Source of the DNA: Pseudoalteromonas sp. P1-25 | Lineage (GTDB): Bacteria > Pseudomonadota > Gammaproteobacteria > Enterobacterales > Alteromonadaceae | Length of the DNA stretch: 44,150 bases | Direction: 5' to 3' | Assembly (NCBI RefSeq): GCF_001401805.1 | Contig: NZ_LKDW01000033.1 | Location: forward strand, 1-44,150 | Shown here: one piece after another, positions 17,323-27,222 of the stretch | Layout of the letters: each line of letters opens with the position of its first letter | Position numbering within the stretch: position 1 is the first letter of the stretch | The notes under the pieces: generated by a model | Databases searched by the model: none | Told to the model about the DNA's origin: nothing | What the model saw: the letters and a program-made list of their open reading frames with translations, nothing else | Translations under genes and position numbers: made by a program

Positions 17323-18011
17323 TGTTGTGCCTTAAGTATACTTTTTAATTTTTCAATATCTGGTGCTTGGGAAATTATTGAATAGTTCTTTTGTATTTTA
17401 TCTACAGACCAGTCCCACCACTTTAATTCAAGAAGTATCTCAATAATCTCTTGAGAAAAGCGGTATTTTATTACTCTTGCAGGACTACCTGCAACAATTG
17501 CATATGGTGGGACATCTTTAGTTACAACTGCATTTGCACCTATTACAGCACCATCTCCAACTGTAACTCCCCTAGTGATAACTGCCCCTGCCGCAATCCA
17601 AACATCACTGCCTATTTTGACCTGACTTTTATAGCGGTCATAAGCTACTGGTTCAGATACCGGGCGTATATCATCTGCAGGATTGTAAAGAAAAGAATGC
17701 TGAGTAACACGAGAGTAATCATGGTTTGCCCCACCAATAGATACATTCCACGAAATACTTGTGTAACTACCAATGACTGAATATAGAATCAAAGTGTTGC
17801 GCCCAGTGTAACTGTAGGACCCAATTTTGGAACCATCAATATGGTTGTTCCTATCTATTTTAACAGCGGTAAAGAGCTTAGAACTAGCTACTTTAGAAAA
17901 GTCTCCTACACTTACGTTTTCACTCAATTGTGACTTAATTACAGTAACACTATTGTAAAGCTTAACACTTTCATGTGTTAAGCTTTCAACTACTCTAGCA
18001 TGACTGCTCAT
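17319..18011 (-). CDS. Left-handed beta-helix (CatB-related) acetyltransferase
   Basis: 230 residues. Hexapeptide-repeat (LbH) acyl-CoA-dependent transferase of the xenobiotic/CatB type: the central [23 protein letters not shown] contains the catalytic-type His, followed by repeats [50 protein letters not shown] split over residues about 140-195, and a C-terminal helix with WWDW. The N-terminal 75 residues hold looser repeats. It is coupled by 4-bp overlaps to both wecE and the ATP-grasp gene, so it probably O-acetylates a sugar or N-acylates Fuc4N. Which of the two cannot be decided from the sequence. Confidence 0.85.
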   Translation of the reverse strand: MSSHARVVESLTHESVKLYNSVTVIKSQLSENVSVGDFSKVASSKLFTAVKIDRNNHIDGSKIGSYSYTGRNTLILYSVIGSYTSISWNVSIGGANHDYSRVTQHSFLYNPADDIRPVSEPVAYDRYKSQVKIGSDVWIAAGAVITRGVTVGDGAVIGANAVVTKDVPPYAIVAGSPARVIKYRFSQEIIEILLELKWWDWSVDKIQKNYSIISQAPDIEKLKSILKAQQ

Positions 18012-19189
18012 TTTACAACTAGCTCTATAGAAGATACTAATTCTTTTGCTAATGCTTCGGCTTCAGCACTGGTGTCAGATACAACAATTAAATGCCCTAA
18101 TCTATCGGGGCCCACCTTAAATGCATTTACTTGATCACCTTCAGTTACATCAAGTTTCAACTCGACTAACATAGGATGGTTTTTGACCCTAGAGGGTATA
18201 TTTATGCTTTCAACAATACCTTTTTTTTCTGAGAAAATTAATAATGATGCATTAGCCTGCCTAGAAGTTCTTTTTTGAATAGGCAATGAGTTAGCAGTTG
18301 CTAGCGCTATTAAGTACTCGTAAATATCAATTCCTTGGTAAAGAGAAATATTCTCTGGTAAACATGTGGCCCCCATCCTAGCGCCTATTTCTAAAATATA
18401 AACCTCATTACCACTTACCATTAGATCCACATTAGCAACTGTATTTTGTAAACCAATTGCTTTAACAGCTAATTTTATAACTTCTTCGCACTGAGTAATA
18501 ACATTGCTCGATAATGTAACTGGTAATGAGTGCCCTATAGGAACACTGATGGGAGGTTGGGTTACTTCATCATTGTGAATAAAAACTTTATCAACCTTAT
18601 CGCCGCAAATTAGTGCCTGTGCACCAATCTCATAGCCTTCAATAAATTGTTCAACAATAACCTTTGTTGACTGGGAAACTGCTAAGGCCTCATTAAAAGC
18701 CGATTCTATCTCGGCTATACTTTCAACCTTTGTAATACCTCTACTACCCGAAGAGTCGATAGCCTTTACCATTACAGGGTAGCCTATAGTGTTGGCTTCA
18801 TTTTTTGCCTCTGCGATAGTATAAACTTCTTTATAATGAGCTGTTTTAACGTTGTGGCTGATAAAGCATTTTTTCATGAGAGCTTTATCCATACTTCTTT
18901 GAGAAGCTAAAAATCCAGTACCAGGCAAATTCAGTTTGTCGACGACATAACCTATTGATGGAACAGCGACATCAGTCCCAGTGGTAAGAATTCCATCAAT
19001 CCCGTACTTAACGGCAGCTGCTAAAATGGCCTCTTTATCTCTAGTATCTGAATCTACAATATAGTCTGCAATTTCAAGTCCCGGATAGTTTCCTACTGGA
19101 GACACTACAATAGCAATATACCCTAACTCCTTAACTTTTTTTATTAGAGGAACTTGATATATCCCTGCACCCAATATCATAATTTTCAT
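18008..19189 (-). CDS. ATP-grasp carboxylate-amine ligase
   Basis: 393-residue ATP-grasp protein. It has an N-terminal Rossmann-like pre-ATP-grasp domain ([19 protein letters not shown]), a central ATP-binding lid ([17 protein letters not shown] near 135-155), and the metal/ATP site segments [13 protein letters not shown] and [19 protein letters not shown]. The C-terminal domain resembles those of carbamoyl-phosphate-synthase-like ligases. Such enzymes activate a carboxylate as acyl phosphate and join it to an amine. Placed between rmlA and the acetyltransferase/wecE pair, with 4-bp coupling to the latter, it may attach an amino acid or other acid to the 4-amino group of Fuc4N. This is inference from context. 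Confidence 0.85.
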   Translation of the reverse strand: MKIMILGAGIYQVPLIKKVKELGYIAIVVSPVGNYPGLEIADYIVDSDTRDKEAILAAAVKYGIDGILTTGTDVAVPSIGYVVDKLNLPGTGFLASQRSMDKALMKKCFISHNVKTAHYKEVYTIAEAKNEANTIGYPVMVKAIDSSGSRGITKVESIAEIESAFNEALAVSQSTKVIVEQFIEGYEIGAQALICGDKVDKVFIHNDEVTQPPISVPIGHSLPVTLSSNVITQCEEVIKLAVKAIGLQNTVANVDLMVSGNEVYILEIGARMGATCLPENISLYQGIDIYEYLIALATANSLPIQKRTSRQANASLLIFSEKKGIVESINIPSRVKNHPMLVELKLDVTEGDQVNAFKVGPDRLGHLIVVSDTSAEAEALAKELVSSIELVVK

Positions 19190-19270
19190 AGTTTATTCCA
19201 AGTAAACTTTTTACTGCTAAAGTGCTAATAAATACTTTAAAAAGTATATAGCCGAAAGAATGTATTCTTA

Positions 19271-20143
19271 TTATTCAGTTAAAACACTTAAATAATGGCC
19301 ATAACTATTTTTTTTAAACAATTCGGCACGCTCTTTAATTTGTTCCTTACTTAACCAGCCATTGTTGAAAGCTATTTCTTCTAAACACGCTATTTTGTAA
19401 CCTTGCCTTTTTTCGATAGTTTCAACGAATTGAGCCGCTTCGAGTAAACTTTCATGTGTTCCTGTATCTAACCATGCAAAACCTCGGCCTAAGCGTTCAA
19501 CATTTAACTTATTTTGGTTCAAATACATTTCATTTAGGCAAGTGATCTCTAGCTCACCTCGTTGAGAAGGCTCGACCTTTTTAGCCAGTTCAACTACAGT
19601 ATTATCATAAAAATATAAACCAGTTACAGCAAAGTTAGATTTAGGTTCTAAGGGTTTTTCCTCTATGGAGATTGCTTTTTTGTTTCTGCTAAATTCGACA
19701 ACTCCAAAGCGCTCGGGATCTTTCACTTGATACCCAAACACCGTAGCACCTAACCCATTCTTTGCATTTTCGACGGCGTTTTTCAATTTAGGTGTAAAGC
19801 CTTCCCCATAGAAAATATTATCGCCTAGTACTAAGCAAACATCGTCTTCACCGATGAACTCTTCACCTAAAATAAAAGCCTGTGCAAGTCCATCAGGACT
19901 AGGTTGAACTGTATAATTAAGCTCTATGCCAAATTGTGAGCCATCCCCTAATAAGCGCTTAAAAGAGTCTAAATCTTCATCTGTGGTTATGATTAAAATT
20001 TCTTTGATACCAGCGAGCATTAACACCGAAAGCGGGTAATAAATCATTGGTTTATCATAAATAGGAAGCAACTGCTTAGACACACCCATGGTAATTGGGT
20101 ATAGGCGAGTACCTGAACCACCCGCTAAAATTATTCCTTTCAT
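19271..20143 (-). CDS. rmlA: Glucose-1-phosphate thymidylyltransferase
   Basis: 290-residue nucleotidyltransferase making dTDP-glucose from dTTP and glucose-1-phosphate. The signature [11 protein letters not shown] is at residues 8-18, followed by [28 protein letters not shown] and FGVVEF are also family hallmarks, and the length is typical. The start chosen is the ATG at 20143, preceded by AAGGAG at 8-nt spacing; the longer frame would run into rmlB and lacks support. It follows rmlB by 14 bp. rmlC and rmlD are absent, so the pathway diverges at the 4-keto stage through WecE, not to rhamnose. Confidence 0.96.
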   Translation of the reverse strand: MKGIILAGGSGTRLYPITMGVSKQLLPIYDKPMIYYPLSVLMLAGIKEILIITTDEDLDSFKRLLGDGSQFGIELNYTVQPSPDGLAQAFILGEEFIGEDDVCLVLGDNIFYGEGFTPKLKNAVENAKNGLGATVFGYQVKDPERFGVVEFSRNKKAISIEEKPLEPKSNFAVTGLYFYDNTVVELAKKVEPSQRGELEITCLNEMYLNQNKLNVERLGRGFAWLDTGTHESLLEAAQFVETIEKRQGYKIACLEEIAFNNGWLSKEQIKERAELFKKNSYGHYLSVLTE

Positions 20144-20157
20144 TACATAGCTCCTTT

Positions 20158-21225
20158 TTATAACTCGCCAAGACGTTCGCGCTGATACGATCCGTCTTGA
20201 ACGTTTTTGCACCATTGCTGATTTGATAAGTACCACTCGATTGTTTTACGTAGCCCTGTTTCAAATGTCTCTACAGGTTCCCAATTAAGTTCTTTACTCA
20301 TTTTTGATGAGTCAATCGCATAGCGCCTATCATGACCTGGGCGATCAGTTACATAAGTAATTTGATCAGCATATTTAGTTGCTTTAGGGACTAATGTATC
20401 TAATATACTGCAAATAGTTTGTACAACTTCGATATTCTGTTTTTCATTGTGGCCACCTATGTTGTAGGTTTCACCAACCACACCTTCGGTGACTACTTTA
20501 TACAAGGCACGAGCATGGTCTTCTACGTATAACCAATCACGTATTTGGTCGCCTTTACCATAAATAGGCAAGTCTTTACCTTCTAGGGCATTAAGTATAA
20601 CCAAAGGTATTAGTTTTTCAGGGAAGTGGTAAGGACCATAGTTGTTTGAACAGTTAGTGACAATGGTCGGAAAGCCATACGTACGCAGCCATGCTCGAAC
20701 TAAATGATCACTCGACGCTTTACTTGCCGAATAAGGGCTACTTGGTGCGTAAGAAGTTCCCTCAGTAAATAATGGAAGTTCACCTTCTTGTTCATCAGGG
20801 TGTGGAAGATCGCCATATACCTCATCAGTTGAAATATGGTGAAACCTAAACGATTTTTTATCATCATCATTTAATGTATTCCAGTATTCACGAGCCGCTT
20901 CTAATAAATTGTAAGTGCCTACAATATTCGTTTGTATAAATTCGGCTGGCCCTGTGATTGAACGGTCAACATGACTTTCTGCAGCCAAATGCATTACTGC
21001 GTTTGGTTTATGAGAATTGAAAACCCGATCGAGCTCTGCGCGATTGCATATATCAACTTGTTCGAATATGTAACGACTATCATTTTCAACTAATTTTAAT
21101 GATTCTAAATTCCCAGCATAAGTTAATTTATCGAGATTAATCACTGAGTCTTTAGTATTTTCTACGATATGGCGTATTACAGCTGAGCCTATAAAGCCTG
21201 CTCCACCCGTTATAAGTATTTTCAC
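20158..21225 (-). CDS. rmlB: dTDP-glucose 4,6-dehydratase
   Basis: 355-residue extended SDR converting dTDP-glucose to dTDP-4-keto-6-deoxyglucose. [14 protein letters not shown] lies at residues 7-20; [12 protein letters not shown], the substrate/catalytic segment [10 protein letters not shown], and the [11 protein letters not shown]yr-Lys pair are all intact; [14 protein letters not shown] is the usual signature. Translation starts at GTG 21225 with AGGA 5 nt upstream. It is followed closely by rmlA and preceded by a 233-bp gap after wzz. Its product feeds WecE. Confidence 0.96.
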   Translation of the reverse strand: MKILITGGAGFIGSAVIRHIVENTKDSVINLDKLTYAGNLESLKLVENDSRYIFEQVDICNRAELDRVFNSHKPNAVMHLAAESHVDRSITGPAEFIQTNIVGTYNLLEAAREYWNTLNDDDKKSFRFHHISTDEVYGDLPHPDEQEGELPLFTEGTSYAPSSPYSASKASSDHLVRAWLRTYGFPTIVTNCSNNYGPYHFPEKLIPLVILNALEGKDLPIYGKGDQIRDWLYVEDHARALYKVVTEGVVGETYNIGGHNEKQNIEVVQTICSILDTLVPKATKYADQITYVTDRPGHDRRYAIDSSKMSKELNWEPVETFETGLRKTIEWYLSNQQWCKNVQDGSYQRERLGEL

Positions 21226-21354
21226 ATTAATCCTATGTAGTAATAACCATTTTTACTGAGCTGTTAATAAGCTTTGTGGAAATAAGTAGACTTCACATGC
21301 TTCAAAATGCTAGGGTCTTGTTACTTTGTGTAAAGAAGTTAAGTAAGTTAATTC

Positions 21355-21379
21355 AATCGAATAATAATTTTATTCGATT
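21355..21379. repeat. Perfect 10-bp inverted repeat between wzz and rmlB
   Basis: AATCGAATAA (21355-21364) and TTATTCGATT (21370-21379) with a 5-nt loop. A perfect 12-bp palindrome, TTGATTAATCAA (21414-21425), lies 35 bp away. Both are in the 233-bp space between wzz and rmlB, the longest gap inside the cluster. Nothing else is recognised there; a weak terminator or an operator for an internal promoter is possible. Confidence 0.55.
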
Positions 21380-21458
21380 AAAACAGTATTACTTTAGTCG
21401 CTTATATAGTTAATTGATTAATCAAATTGACTGTAAAACAAACAGAAGTAAACTTATT

Positions 21459-22418
21459 TTAATCTTTAATCCTAATATAGTGCTTGAGAATAACGACCAT
21501 ACAACTAAAAACTATCCCTAATGCGAAGCCTAAAATTACGATTAAGGTACGCTTTGGGCTGTCTCTAACTTCTGGAACAAGTGCTGGATCAATCGTTTTA
21601 AAGGCATATTCATCACGAACACTAGCAAACATAATTGTTTTTGCTTGCTCTTCAATTAATTTATAAAGAATAATTCGTATATCAGCAATTTTAGTATCTT
21701 CTAATTGCTTAGAAAGAAAGTCAGCACTTTTTTGTGCCTCCACTACGTCCCTATCTTTCATTTCTTTGTTAATATCTTCGACCAGCCAGTTGACCCATTG
21801 CTTAGCAATCAAAGGAGATTGGTGAACAATAGATAAAGTTATCATTGCCGTTTCTTTATTCGTTTTTATTGAAATTAAGTCACTAAAAATTTTATAAGCT
21901 TCTTGCTCTGATGGTTTCGATGTAAGTGGAGCCTCAACTTCCCTCAGCCATGTTTTTGAATTGCTATCGTAAACTTCTGGATCATAACTGACACCTTTAT
22001 TTAGCTCCCACGATTTCACTGCCATTAAATCTGGTAAAATATTATGTTTTTCAATAAAACTTGATACGAACTTTCTAGACTTCAAAACTTCAAGAGCGAG
22101 CTGTGTTTTGTTAGTGCTTTGCCCACCAATATTTACTCCTGCTAAGCTTGCTAAACCACCGAACTGGCCAGCTAAAGCAGATAGGCCGCCATTGTTTTTT
22201 GCCTCCGCAGGTGCTAATAATACTTCTGATCTGTATAAATTTGGCTGTTTTAAAGCAAAGATAATCGAGAACAAAACAAACAGAAATGTTATTGCCGCGA
22301 TCACCCACTTGCCGCGCCAAATAACAGATAGCAGTTCACCTAGGTCTATTTCATCATCAACAGGTGGGTATCTGTTTTGCTCTAACTCGGAGCTTTGTGT
22401 TCTCAAATCTGTTTTCAT
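21459..22418 (-). CDS. wzz: Wzz/PCP-type chain-length determinant
   Basis: 319 residues. Two membrane segments (about 33-53 and 287-310) enclose a periplasmic domain with coiled-coil tendency, the polysaccharide co-polymerase layout. The N-terminal EIDLGELLSVIWRGKW and the proline-rich VPEVRDSPKRTLIVILGFALG before the second membrane helix are family hallmarks. There is no C-terminal tyrosine kinase, so this is a PCP-1-like regulator and not Wzc. It lies between the exporter gene and rmlB and should set polymer length with Wzy. Confidence 0.92.
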   Translation of the reverse strand: MKTDLRTQSSELEQNRYPPVDDEIDLGELLSVIWRGKWVIAAITFLFVLFSIIFALKQPNLYRSEVLLAPAEAKNNGGLSALAGQFGGLASLAGVNIGGQSTNKTQLALEVLKSRKFVSSFIEKHNILPDLMAVKSWELNKGVSYDPEVYDSNSKTWLREVEAPLTSKPSEQEAYKIFSDLISIKTNKETAMITLSIVHQSPLIAKQWVNWLVEDINKEMKDRDVVEAQKSADFLSKQLEDTKIADIRIILYKLIEEQAKTIMFASVRDEYAFKTIDPALVPEVRDSPKRTLIVILGFALGIVFSCMVVILKHYIRIKD

Positions 22419-22509
22419 ATAGTTAATCTAGTTCCACTTTTTATTCTATATACATAAAGCAATAATTATTTTTAGCTTACTTTCTTTGCTTAATAAGTAA
22501 GTTTATATT

Positions 22510-25188
22510 TTAAATATTGCTAATCGCAGCAACAGCAACACCTAATTGGTATACTATTTGTGTTGCAGTACTCCATAGAGTAAGCTTATCCATATGGCTT
22601 GCATCCATCGGTATTACAATAGTATCGCCAGCTTCTAGCTCAGTAGGATCATTTGCTGCAAACCAACCTCCTCGAGAAGGAATTTTAACTGAACCATTTG
22701 CTTTGATTATGTAAATGCTATCTTCATCAGCACGATCTTTAAGTCCACCACTTAAGCCAATATAGTCTTCTAAGGTAACCCCAGCTTTATATAAGTGTGA
22801 TGTTGAGTAGTTAACTTCACCTATTACACTAATTGAGTCACGTTTACTTGGCACGTATAAAACATCACCATTTTGCAGGACTAAGTTTTGCTTATTTTCA
22901 ACTATGAGTGGTAAGTCGATAACTAATCGCCCTACCGCTTCAACGCTTGCTAAATCATTTAATAGCTTATTCATTTCATCATACGAAAGTGAATTACTAC
23001 TTACTGAGTTTTGGAAGCTTTTTGATGCTATGTCGCGGCGTAGCTCAGTTGATAAACGGGCTAGTTGTTGCTGCTCTTGCTCTTTTATAGACGCACGAGT
23101 AAATATTGCTGCTTTTTGCTCTGCAAACTCAGAGAAGCCGCCAGCGCGTTCAAGTAGCTCTGTCAGTGTTTCGCCGCGGCGTATTGTGTAGGTACCAGGG
23201 AATCTAAGCTCACCTTTAAGTTCTACTTTTACGTTTTCTTGCCAATTGGGTATAGCGAATACGTTAATACTGTCTTTACTTTGTAGTGTAATATTGCTTT
23301 GTGCATCACCACGCATTGCACTTTCAAGGTCTAAACGTAAGTGTTCTATTTTAGAGGCGTCGCTCGCTACAATACGTGTAATTTCGGCTTGTTTTACGTA
23401 AGCAGATTCTAGTAAGCCGCCTGCCGCGGTGACCAAATCACGTACTTCACCGCCCACCATTAGCGGGTAAACACCCGGGAATGTAACATTGCCGCTAATT
23501 TCTACTAGCTGAATAGCCTGATCGACAGAAGCCTGTTGCTTAAATTTAGCAATAAGTGGCGCGAGTAAATTATGGCGGCTAAATAAAGCATAATCTTCTG
23601 GTTTTAATTCAAGTTCAGCTTCTTCTTTAGCTTTGCGTTTTGACATTTCAGCGAGTGTAAGGGCTTTATTTTCTTCAAAAATAAATTCCTCTTCTTCTTG
23701 ATTTATACCAATATATTTTTCAAACTCTTTTTGCTGGTATGTATGCCATTGCTCAGCTTTTAGCTGCTGTTCTTGCTGCTCTTGGCTTAGGGCCATATTA
23801 GCAAGTGCTGATTTTTCAGCTTCTTTTTCTTCAAAGCGGCTGAATACAATAATTTTATCGTTTGCTTTTAACGTTAAGTTATTTTCTGGGTTTTTAATTA
23901 TGGCTTGTGCTACATCAAACTGATGCGCTTCTATATCACCATTTATATTAATTTCGCGAATTACTAAGCCGTAGCTTAAATCTGCTTGTGGAAGCAGGTC
24001 ACCACGTACTGATTTTAAAACATCCGAAATACGCTTACCTTGATACCACTGATAATTACCTGGGCGCGCTACAGCACCAATTAGGCTTATAGAATTTTGA
24101 TATTGTGAGCTTACAGAGTTAAAGTGTACGCGGTCGCCATCTTGCGGAATGTAGTTAATTTGTGGCTTAGTGAAATCTATTGACAGTACTTCTTTGCGAT
24201 CAAAGTTGAAACGCTCTACCACAACATTTTTAGCATACGCACCTGCTTTTAAACCCCCTGCCATTGAGAGTAATTGATTGGCCGTCTCGCCTTTTTTAAG
24301 TTCAAATATTGCTGGGCGTTTAACTAAGCCATCTACAGTAACTTGTGCCCCTACAGGTGGCACAAAAACAACATCACCAGGCTTTAATACTATGTCGTTA
24401 CTGCTATCGCCATTGATTAGTAAATCGTAAAGGTCGAAGTTAGCTACTGTTTTACCAGCGCGCTTTACTTGTATATTACGCAGTGACGCAATTTCAGACA
24501 CACCACCACTTACAAACAGAGCATGTGACACGGTTGTTAAAGACGATACGCTGTAGCTACCTGGTTTGTAGGCTTCACCTAGTACAAGAATACGCATGCT
24601 ACGTAGTTGACCAAGTGATACAAAGGCTTTCACCCCTATCACTTCTTGTTCAACTTTTACTTTTATGAGTTCTTTTATTTCGGCAAACGTTAAGCCTGCT
24701 ACCTCTACAGGGCTTAAATCGGGAATGCTAATGCGCCCTTCGCGGTCAACTGTTACATCAAAGCTGTCACTTTCTTTTCCATAAAAGTTAATTTTTAGTT
24801 GATCGCCTGGGCCTACTATATAGGTGTCCGGTACGGCAGCATTTTCGCTTGGCATAAACGTTGTAGGTTCACCTGCAAAAAGCTCGTAGCCATAAGGCTT
24901 TAATTCTTCTGTTTTGGGCTTAAAGCGCTCTTCGTCGGTTAAGTCTTCTTGTTCTTTTTCTTCGCGTTCGCCGATAGTTGACTTCTGCTCATTTGAGTTT
25001 TCATCATTTGACTGGTTAGCACCGGTGATGGTAGAAATATCAACACCGTATTGCTTAGCTAGGGCTTCTTGCTGAGCTTTTGGCAATTTTTTAAATTGCT
25101 CAATTTGCGAGGCTGTTGGCGTAAAAGCCATGGTACTAAAACTACAAAGTAGAATAAAAGCACTAAAAAATTGTATAAAAACTTTCAC
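22510..25188 (-). CDS. Large SLBB-domain outer-membrane polysaccharide exporter (OPX, Wza-related)
   Basis: About 892 residues. A signal peptide (KVFIQFFSAFILLCSFSTMAF) is followed by a Gln/Lys/Glu-rich linker, the Poly_export domain (VPDTYIVGPGDQLKINFYG near 120-200) and several SLBB domains (for example VTVDGLVKRPAIFELKKG, ISGNVTFPGVYPLMVGG, LKGELRFPGTYTIRRGE, SVIGEVNYSTSHLYKAG), then a C-terminal hydrophobic segment. It is more than twice the length of E. coli Wza, through extra SLBB domains and a charged Glu/Lys/Gln region (about 460-530). There is no lipobox Cys. The start is probably GTG 25188, which gives a proper signal peptide, with TAGGGA upstream at long spacing; a TTG ten codons earlier has no ribosome site. 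It is the first gene of the cluster. Confidence 0.9.
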   Translation of the reverse strand: MKVFIQFFSAFILLCSFSTMAFTPTASQIEQFKKLPKAQQEALAKQYGVDISTITGANQSNDENSNEQKSTIGEREEKEQEDLTDEERFKPKTEELKPYGYELFAGEPTTFMPSENAAVPDTYIVGPGDQLKINFYGKESDSFDVTVDREGRISIPDLSPVEVAGLTFAEIKELIKVKVEQEVIGVKAFVSLGQLRSMRILVLGEAYKPGSYSVSSLTTVSHALFVSGGVSEIASLRNIQVKRAGKTVANFDLYDLLINGDSSNDIVLKPGDVVFVPPVGAQVTVDGLVKRPAIFELKKGETANQLLSMAGGLKAGAYAKNVVVERFNFDRKEVLSIDFTKPQINYIPQDGDRVHFNSVSSQYQNSISLIGAVARPGNYQWYQGKRISDVLKSVRGDLLPQADLSYGLVIREININGDIEAHQFDVAQAIIKNPENNLTLKANDKIIVFSRFEEKEAEKSALANMALSQEQQEQQLKAEQWHTYQQKEFEKYIGINQEEEEFIFEENKALTLAEMSKRKAKEEAELELKPEDYALFSRHNLLAPLIAKFKQQASVDQAIQLVEISGNVTFPGVYPLMVGGEVRDLVTAAGGLLESAYVKQAEITRIVASDASKIEHLRLDLESAMRGDAQSNITLQSKDSINVFAIPNWQENVKVELKGELRFPGTYTIRRGETLTELLERAGGFSEFAEQKAAIFTRASIKEQEQQQLARLSTELRRDIASKSFQNSVSSNSLSYDEMNKLLNDLASVEAVGRLVIDLPLIVENKQNLVLQNGDVLYVPSKRDSISVIGEVNYSTSHLYKAGVTLEDYIGLSGGLKDRADEDSIYIIKANGSVKIPSRGGWFAANDPTELEAGDTIVIPMDASHMDKLTLWSTATQIVYQLGVAVAAISNI

Positions 25189-25228
25189 GAGTAGGTATAT
25201 CCCTAGGTCTACAACCAAAATTGGTGGC

Positions 25229-25258
25229 TATAATACATTAAATCTAAACAAATAAAAA
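25229..25258 (-). promoter_or_regulatory. Possible promoter of the polysaccharide cluster
   Basis: On the minus strand TATTAT (25235-25230) lies 17 nt after a poor -35 (TTTTTA, 25258-25253), about 40 nt upstream of the exporter start. The leader then reads GGTTGTAGAC, faintly like an ops element (GGCGGTAG), but the match is weak. Confidence 0.3.
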
Positions 25259-25277
25259 AGGGACTTTCGTCCCTTTT
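25256..25277 (-). terminator. Strong intrinsic terminator after the YdiY gene
   Basis: On the minus strand AAAAGGGAC, a GAAA tetraloop, then GTCCCTTTT followed by further T's. It lies about 34 bp downstream of the ydiY-like stop and insulates the polysaccharide cluster from upstream transcription. Confidence 0.85.
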
Positions 25278-25310
25278 GTCACTTAACTGTCATTAAATAC
25301 GTTTCTTTGG

Positions 25311-26093
25311 TTAAAAACTATATACTAACGTTAATGACGTCTCTGTATCTGTACTTTCTTCGTCATCAGCAACATCTGAGTTGTTGGTAACATTAAAAGC
25401 GACTTTCATTTGTAGCGAGCCATTTATTTTAGTTAGCAGCGCCGTCTCAGAACGCGTTTTGGTGTTTGAATCACCGTACTCAACCGATACAAGTTGAGTA
25501 AAACGTGCGTTGTCTGAAATTTGCCAGTTATAGTCTAATTTACCTAAAGCAATTACTTCACTGTCGCTTTCACCTGCAAGTAGGTTACCATCGTCGTCAA
25601 CTTGGGTGCTGTCATCTGAGTATTCAAAAAATTTGTAACCCGGACCAAACTCAGCACTTAACCACATATCTGGCTGGTCGACTAAACGTAAGCCGTAACC
25701 TGCAGAAATTACAGATTCAGTTCTATACGCGCCAAAATAGTCTGAAACGTGTGAACCATAAATGAATAAATGAGAGTTTTCTTCATTTAACTTGTAATTA
25801 CCTTGAGCAGACGCTGAGTACTTTTCGTTGGTGCGTTGCTTTTCTTTATCACCGTTGTCATCTTCAACTTCATCTTCTTTATAGATGCCGTCGATTTTGT
25901 ACTCGTTGTTCCAGTTTTCTAGGTGATGTAATACCTTTAAACCGCCTTTTAACGTTGTAGTTTCAGTGTTACCGCTCGTGACGATAGCACCAAGCTCACT
26001 TGTTACTTCCCACGTTTTTTTCTCAGCGTCTTCTGCGAATGCGTTAGTTGCAGCAGAGGCTGCAACTAAAAGTGTTAAAAGCTTTAATTTCAT
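25311..26093 (-). CDS. YdiY-type outer-membrane protein (DUF481)
   Basis: 260 residues with a clear signal peptide (MKLKLLTLLVAASAATNAFA, cut near 21). The mature part opens WEVTSELGAIVTSGNTETTTLKGG, the DUF481 hallmark, continues with alternating amphipathic strands and ends in an aromatic residue (VYSF), all fitting a small outer-membrane beta-barrel. E. coli YdiY is described as salt-induced; the molecular role is unknown. It lies 27 bp after the MscS gene in the same direction, suggesting joint expression and a possible osmotic link, and is closed by a strong terminator. Confidence 0.9.
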   Translation of the reverse strand: MKLKLLTLLVAASAATNAFAEDAEKKTWEVTSELGAIVTSGNTETTTLKGGLKVLHHLENWNNEYKIDGIYKEDEVEDDNGDKEKQRTNEKYSASAQGNYKLNEENSHLFIYGSHVSDYFGAYRTESVISAGYGLRLVDQPDMWLSAEFGPGYKFFEYSDDSTQVDDDGNLLAGESDSEVIALGKLDYNWQISDNARFTQLVSVEYGDSNTKTRSETALLTKINGSLQMKVAFNVTNNSDVADDEESTDTETSLTLVYSF

Positions 26094-26120
26094 TAAAAAT
26101 AACCTATTTAGTACTTAGAA

Positions 26121-26939
26121 TTAGTCTTGCTTGTGTAAATGTACATCCATTTGCGGATATGGAATTGCAATATCTGCATCATCTAATGCAATTTTAATGT
26201 TCTCTAATAATGACCAGTAAGTCGGCCAGTAATCGCCTGAGTTTACCCAAGGACGGACAATAAAGTTGACGCTTGAGTCTGCCAGTTCAGAAACTGCAAC
26301 AGTGTAAGCAGGATCTTTAAGTAAACGAGACTCTGCGTCAAGTACTGACTGTAATACTTCTTTTGTTTTTCGTAAGTCGGCTTCGTAACTTACACCAATA
26401 ACTAAATCGATACGGCGGGTAGACTCACGAGAGAAGTTAGTAATAGCGCCCGACATAATTTGTGAGTTTGGCACGATTATAACTTTGTTATCTGGAGTAC
26501 GTAGTTCTGTAGAAAATATTTCTATTTTTTTAACTGTGCCCATTTTACCGCCGGCTTCAACAAACTCACCAGATTTGAATGGGCGAAGCAATATAATAAG
26601 TACGCCTGATGCAAAGTTAGACAGCGAACCTTGAAGCGCTAAACCAACTGCTAAACCAGCAGCACCTAAAATAGCAATGAACGACGTAGTTTCGATGCCT
26701 ATTTGCGAAAGCGCCATTAAAATAGTCGCAGCAAATACAATAGCGTAAACTATACTCGATACAAACGAGCCTACCGCTTTATCTACTTTCTTTTTATCGA
26801 ACGCTTTTTCTGTTAAGCCAGCACAAAACTTAGCAATGCGGCTACCAAGTAAAAAGATAACTAACGCTATAACAGCTTGAATGCCGTAGTGTAAAATTAA
26901 ACCTGAGTTTTCGTTTAGCCAGGTAAGTATTGAATCCAT
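26121..26939 (-). CDS. Small-conductance mechanosensitive channel (MscS family)
   Basis: 272 residues, close to E. coli MscS (286). Three N-terminal membrane helices (about 15-35, 58-80, 86-115); the pore-lining third helix carries the Gly/Ala pattern GAAGLAVGLALQGSLSNFASG, followed by the beta domain RPFKSGEFVEAGGKMGTVKKI and PNSQIMSGAITNFS, then the alpha/beta C-terminal domain. It forms a heptameric inner-membrane tension valve that releases solutes on osmotic downshock. ATG 26939 follows GGAG in the leader. It precedes the ydiY-like gene by 27 bp. Confidence 0.95.
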   Translation of the reverse strand: MDSILTWLNENSGLILHYGIQAVIALVIFLLGSRIAKFCAGLTEKAFDKKKVDKAVGSFVSSIVYAIVFAATILMALSQIGIETTSFIAILGAAGLAVGLALQGSLSNFASGVLIILLRPFKSGEFVEAGGKMGTVKKIEIFSTELRTPDNKVIIVPNSQIMSGAITNFSRESTRRIDLVIGVSYEADLRKTKEVLQSVLDAESRLLKDPAYTVAVSELADSSVNFIVRPWVNSGDYWPTYWSLLENIKIALDDADIAIPYPQMDVHLHKQD

Positions 26940-27165
26940 AGTAACTCCAAATAGTTTTTATTAAGCAATTTCCCGCACGTAATTATACATTAATTTACAT
27001 TTTATTCTCATTAAATAGTAAATTATAATTAGCAAGTTGTTGTTTTAGTGTTTTTTTAAGCCACTTTTAGCCCGCGCATAGAGTACATACTCTTTATGAA
27101 CCTTTACTGATAACGAAGTAAATTTATGAAATATTGATTTTTTTTGATTTTTTTTAGTTTTAGGC

Positions 27166-27194
27166 TTCACAACATTTATTATTTTATGTATTAT
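27166..27194 (+). promoter_or_regulatory. Promoter of tRNA-His
   Basis: TTCACA (27166-27171), a 17-nt spacer, then TATTAT (27189-27194), followed by the GC-rich discriminator GCGCGCC. That discriminator is typical of stringently controlled stable-RNA promoters. Expected start about 20 nt before the tRNA. Confidence 0.75.
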
Positions 27195-27222
27195 GCGCGC
27201 CACACCAAACGAGGTGTGTAGT

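Noticed and set aside
20144..20236. Upstream extension of rmlA to 20236
   Set aside because: It overlaps the end of rmlB, and the ATG at 20143 has an AAGGAG site and the conserved N-terminus.
25186..25310. A true ops/JUMPstart element upstream of the exporter gene
   Set aside because: Only GGTTGTAGAC is found; the match to GGCGGTAGCGTG is too poor to annotate.
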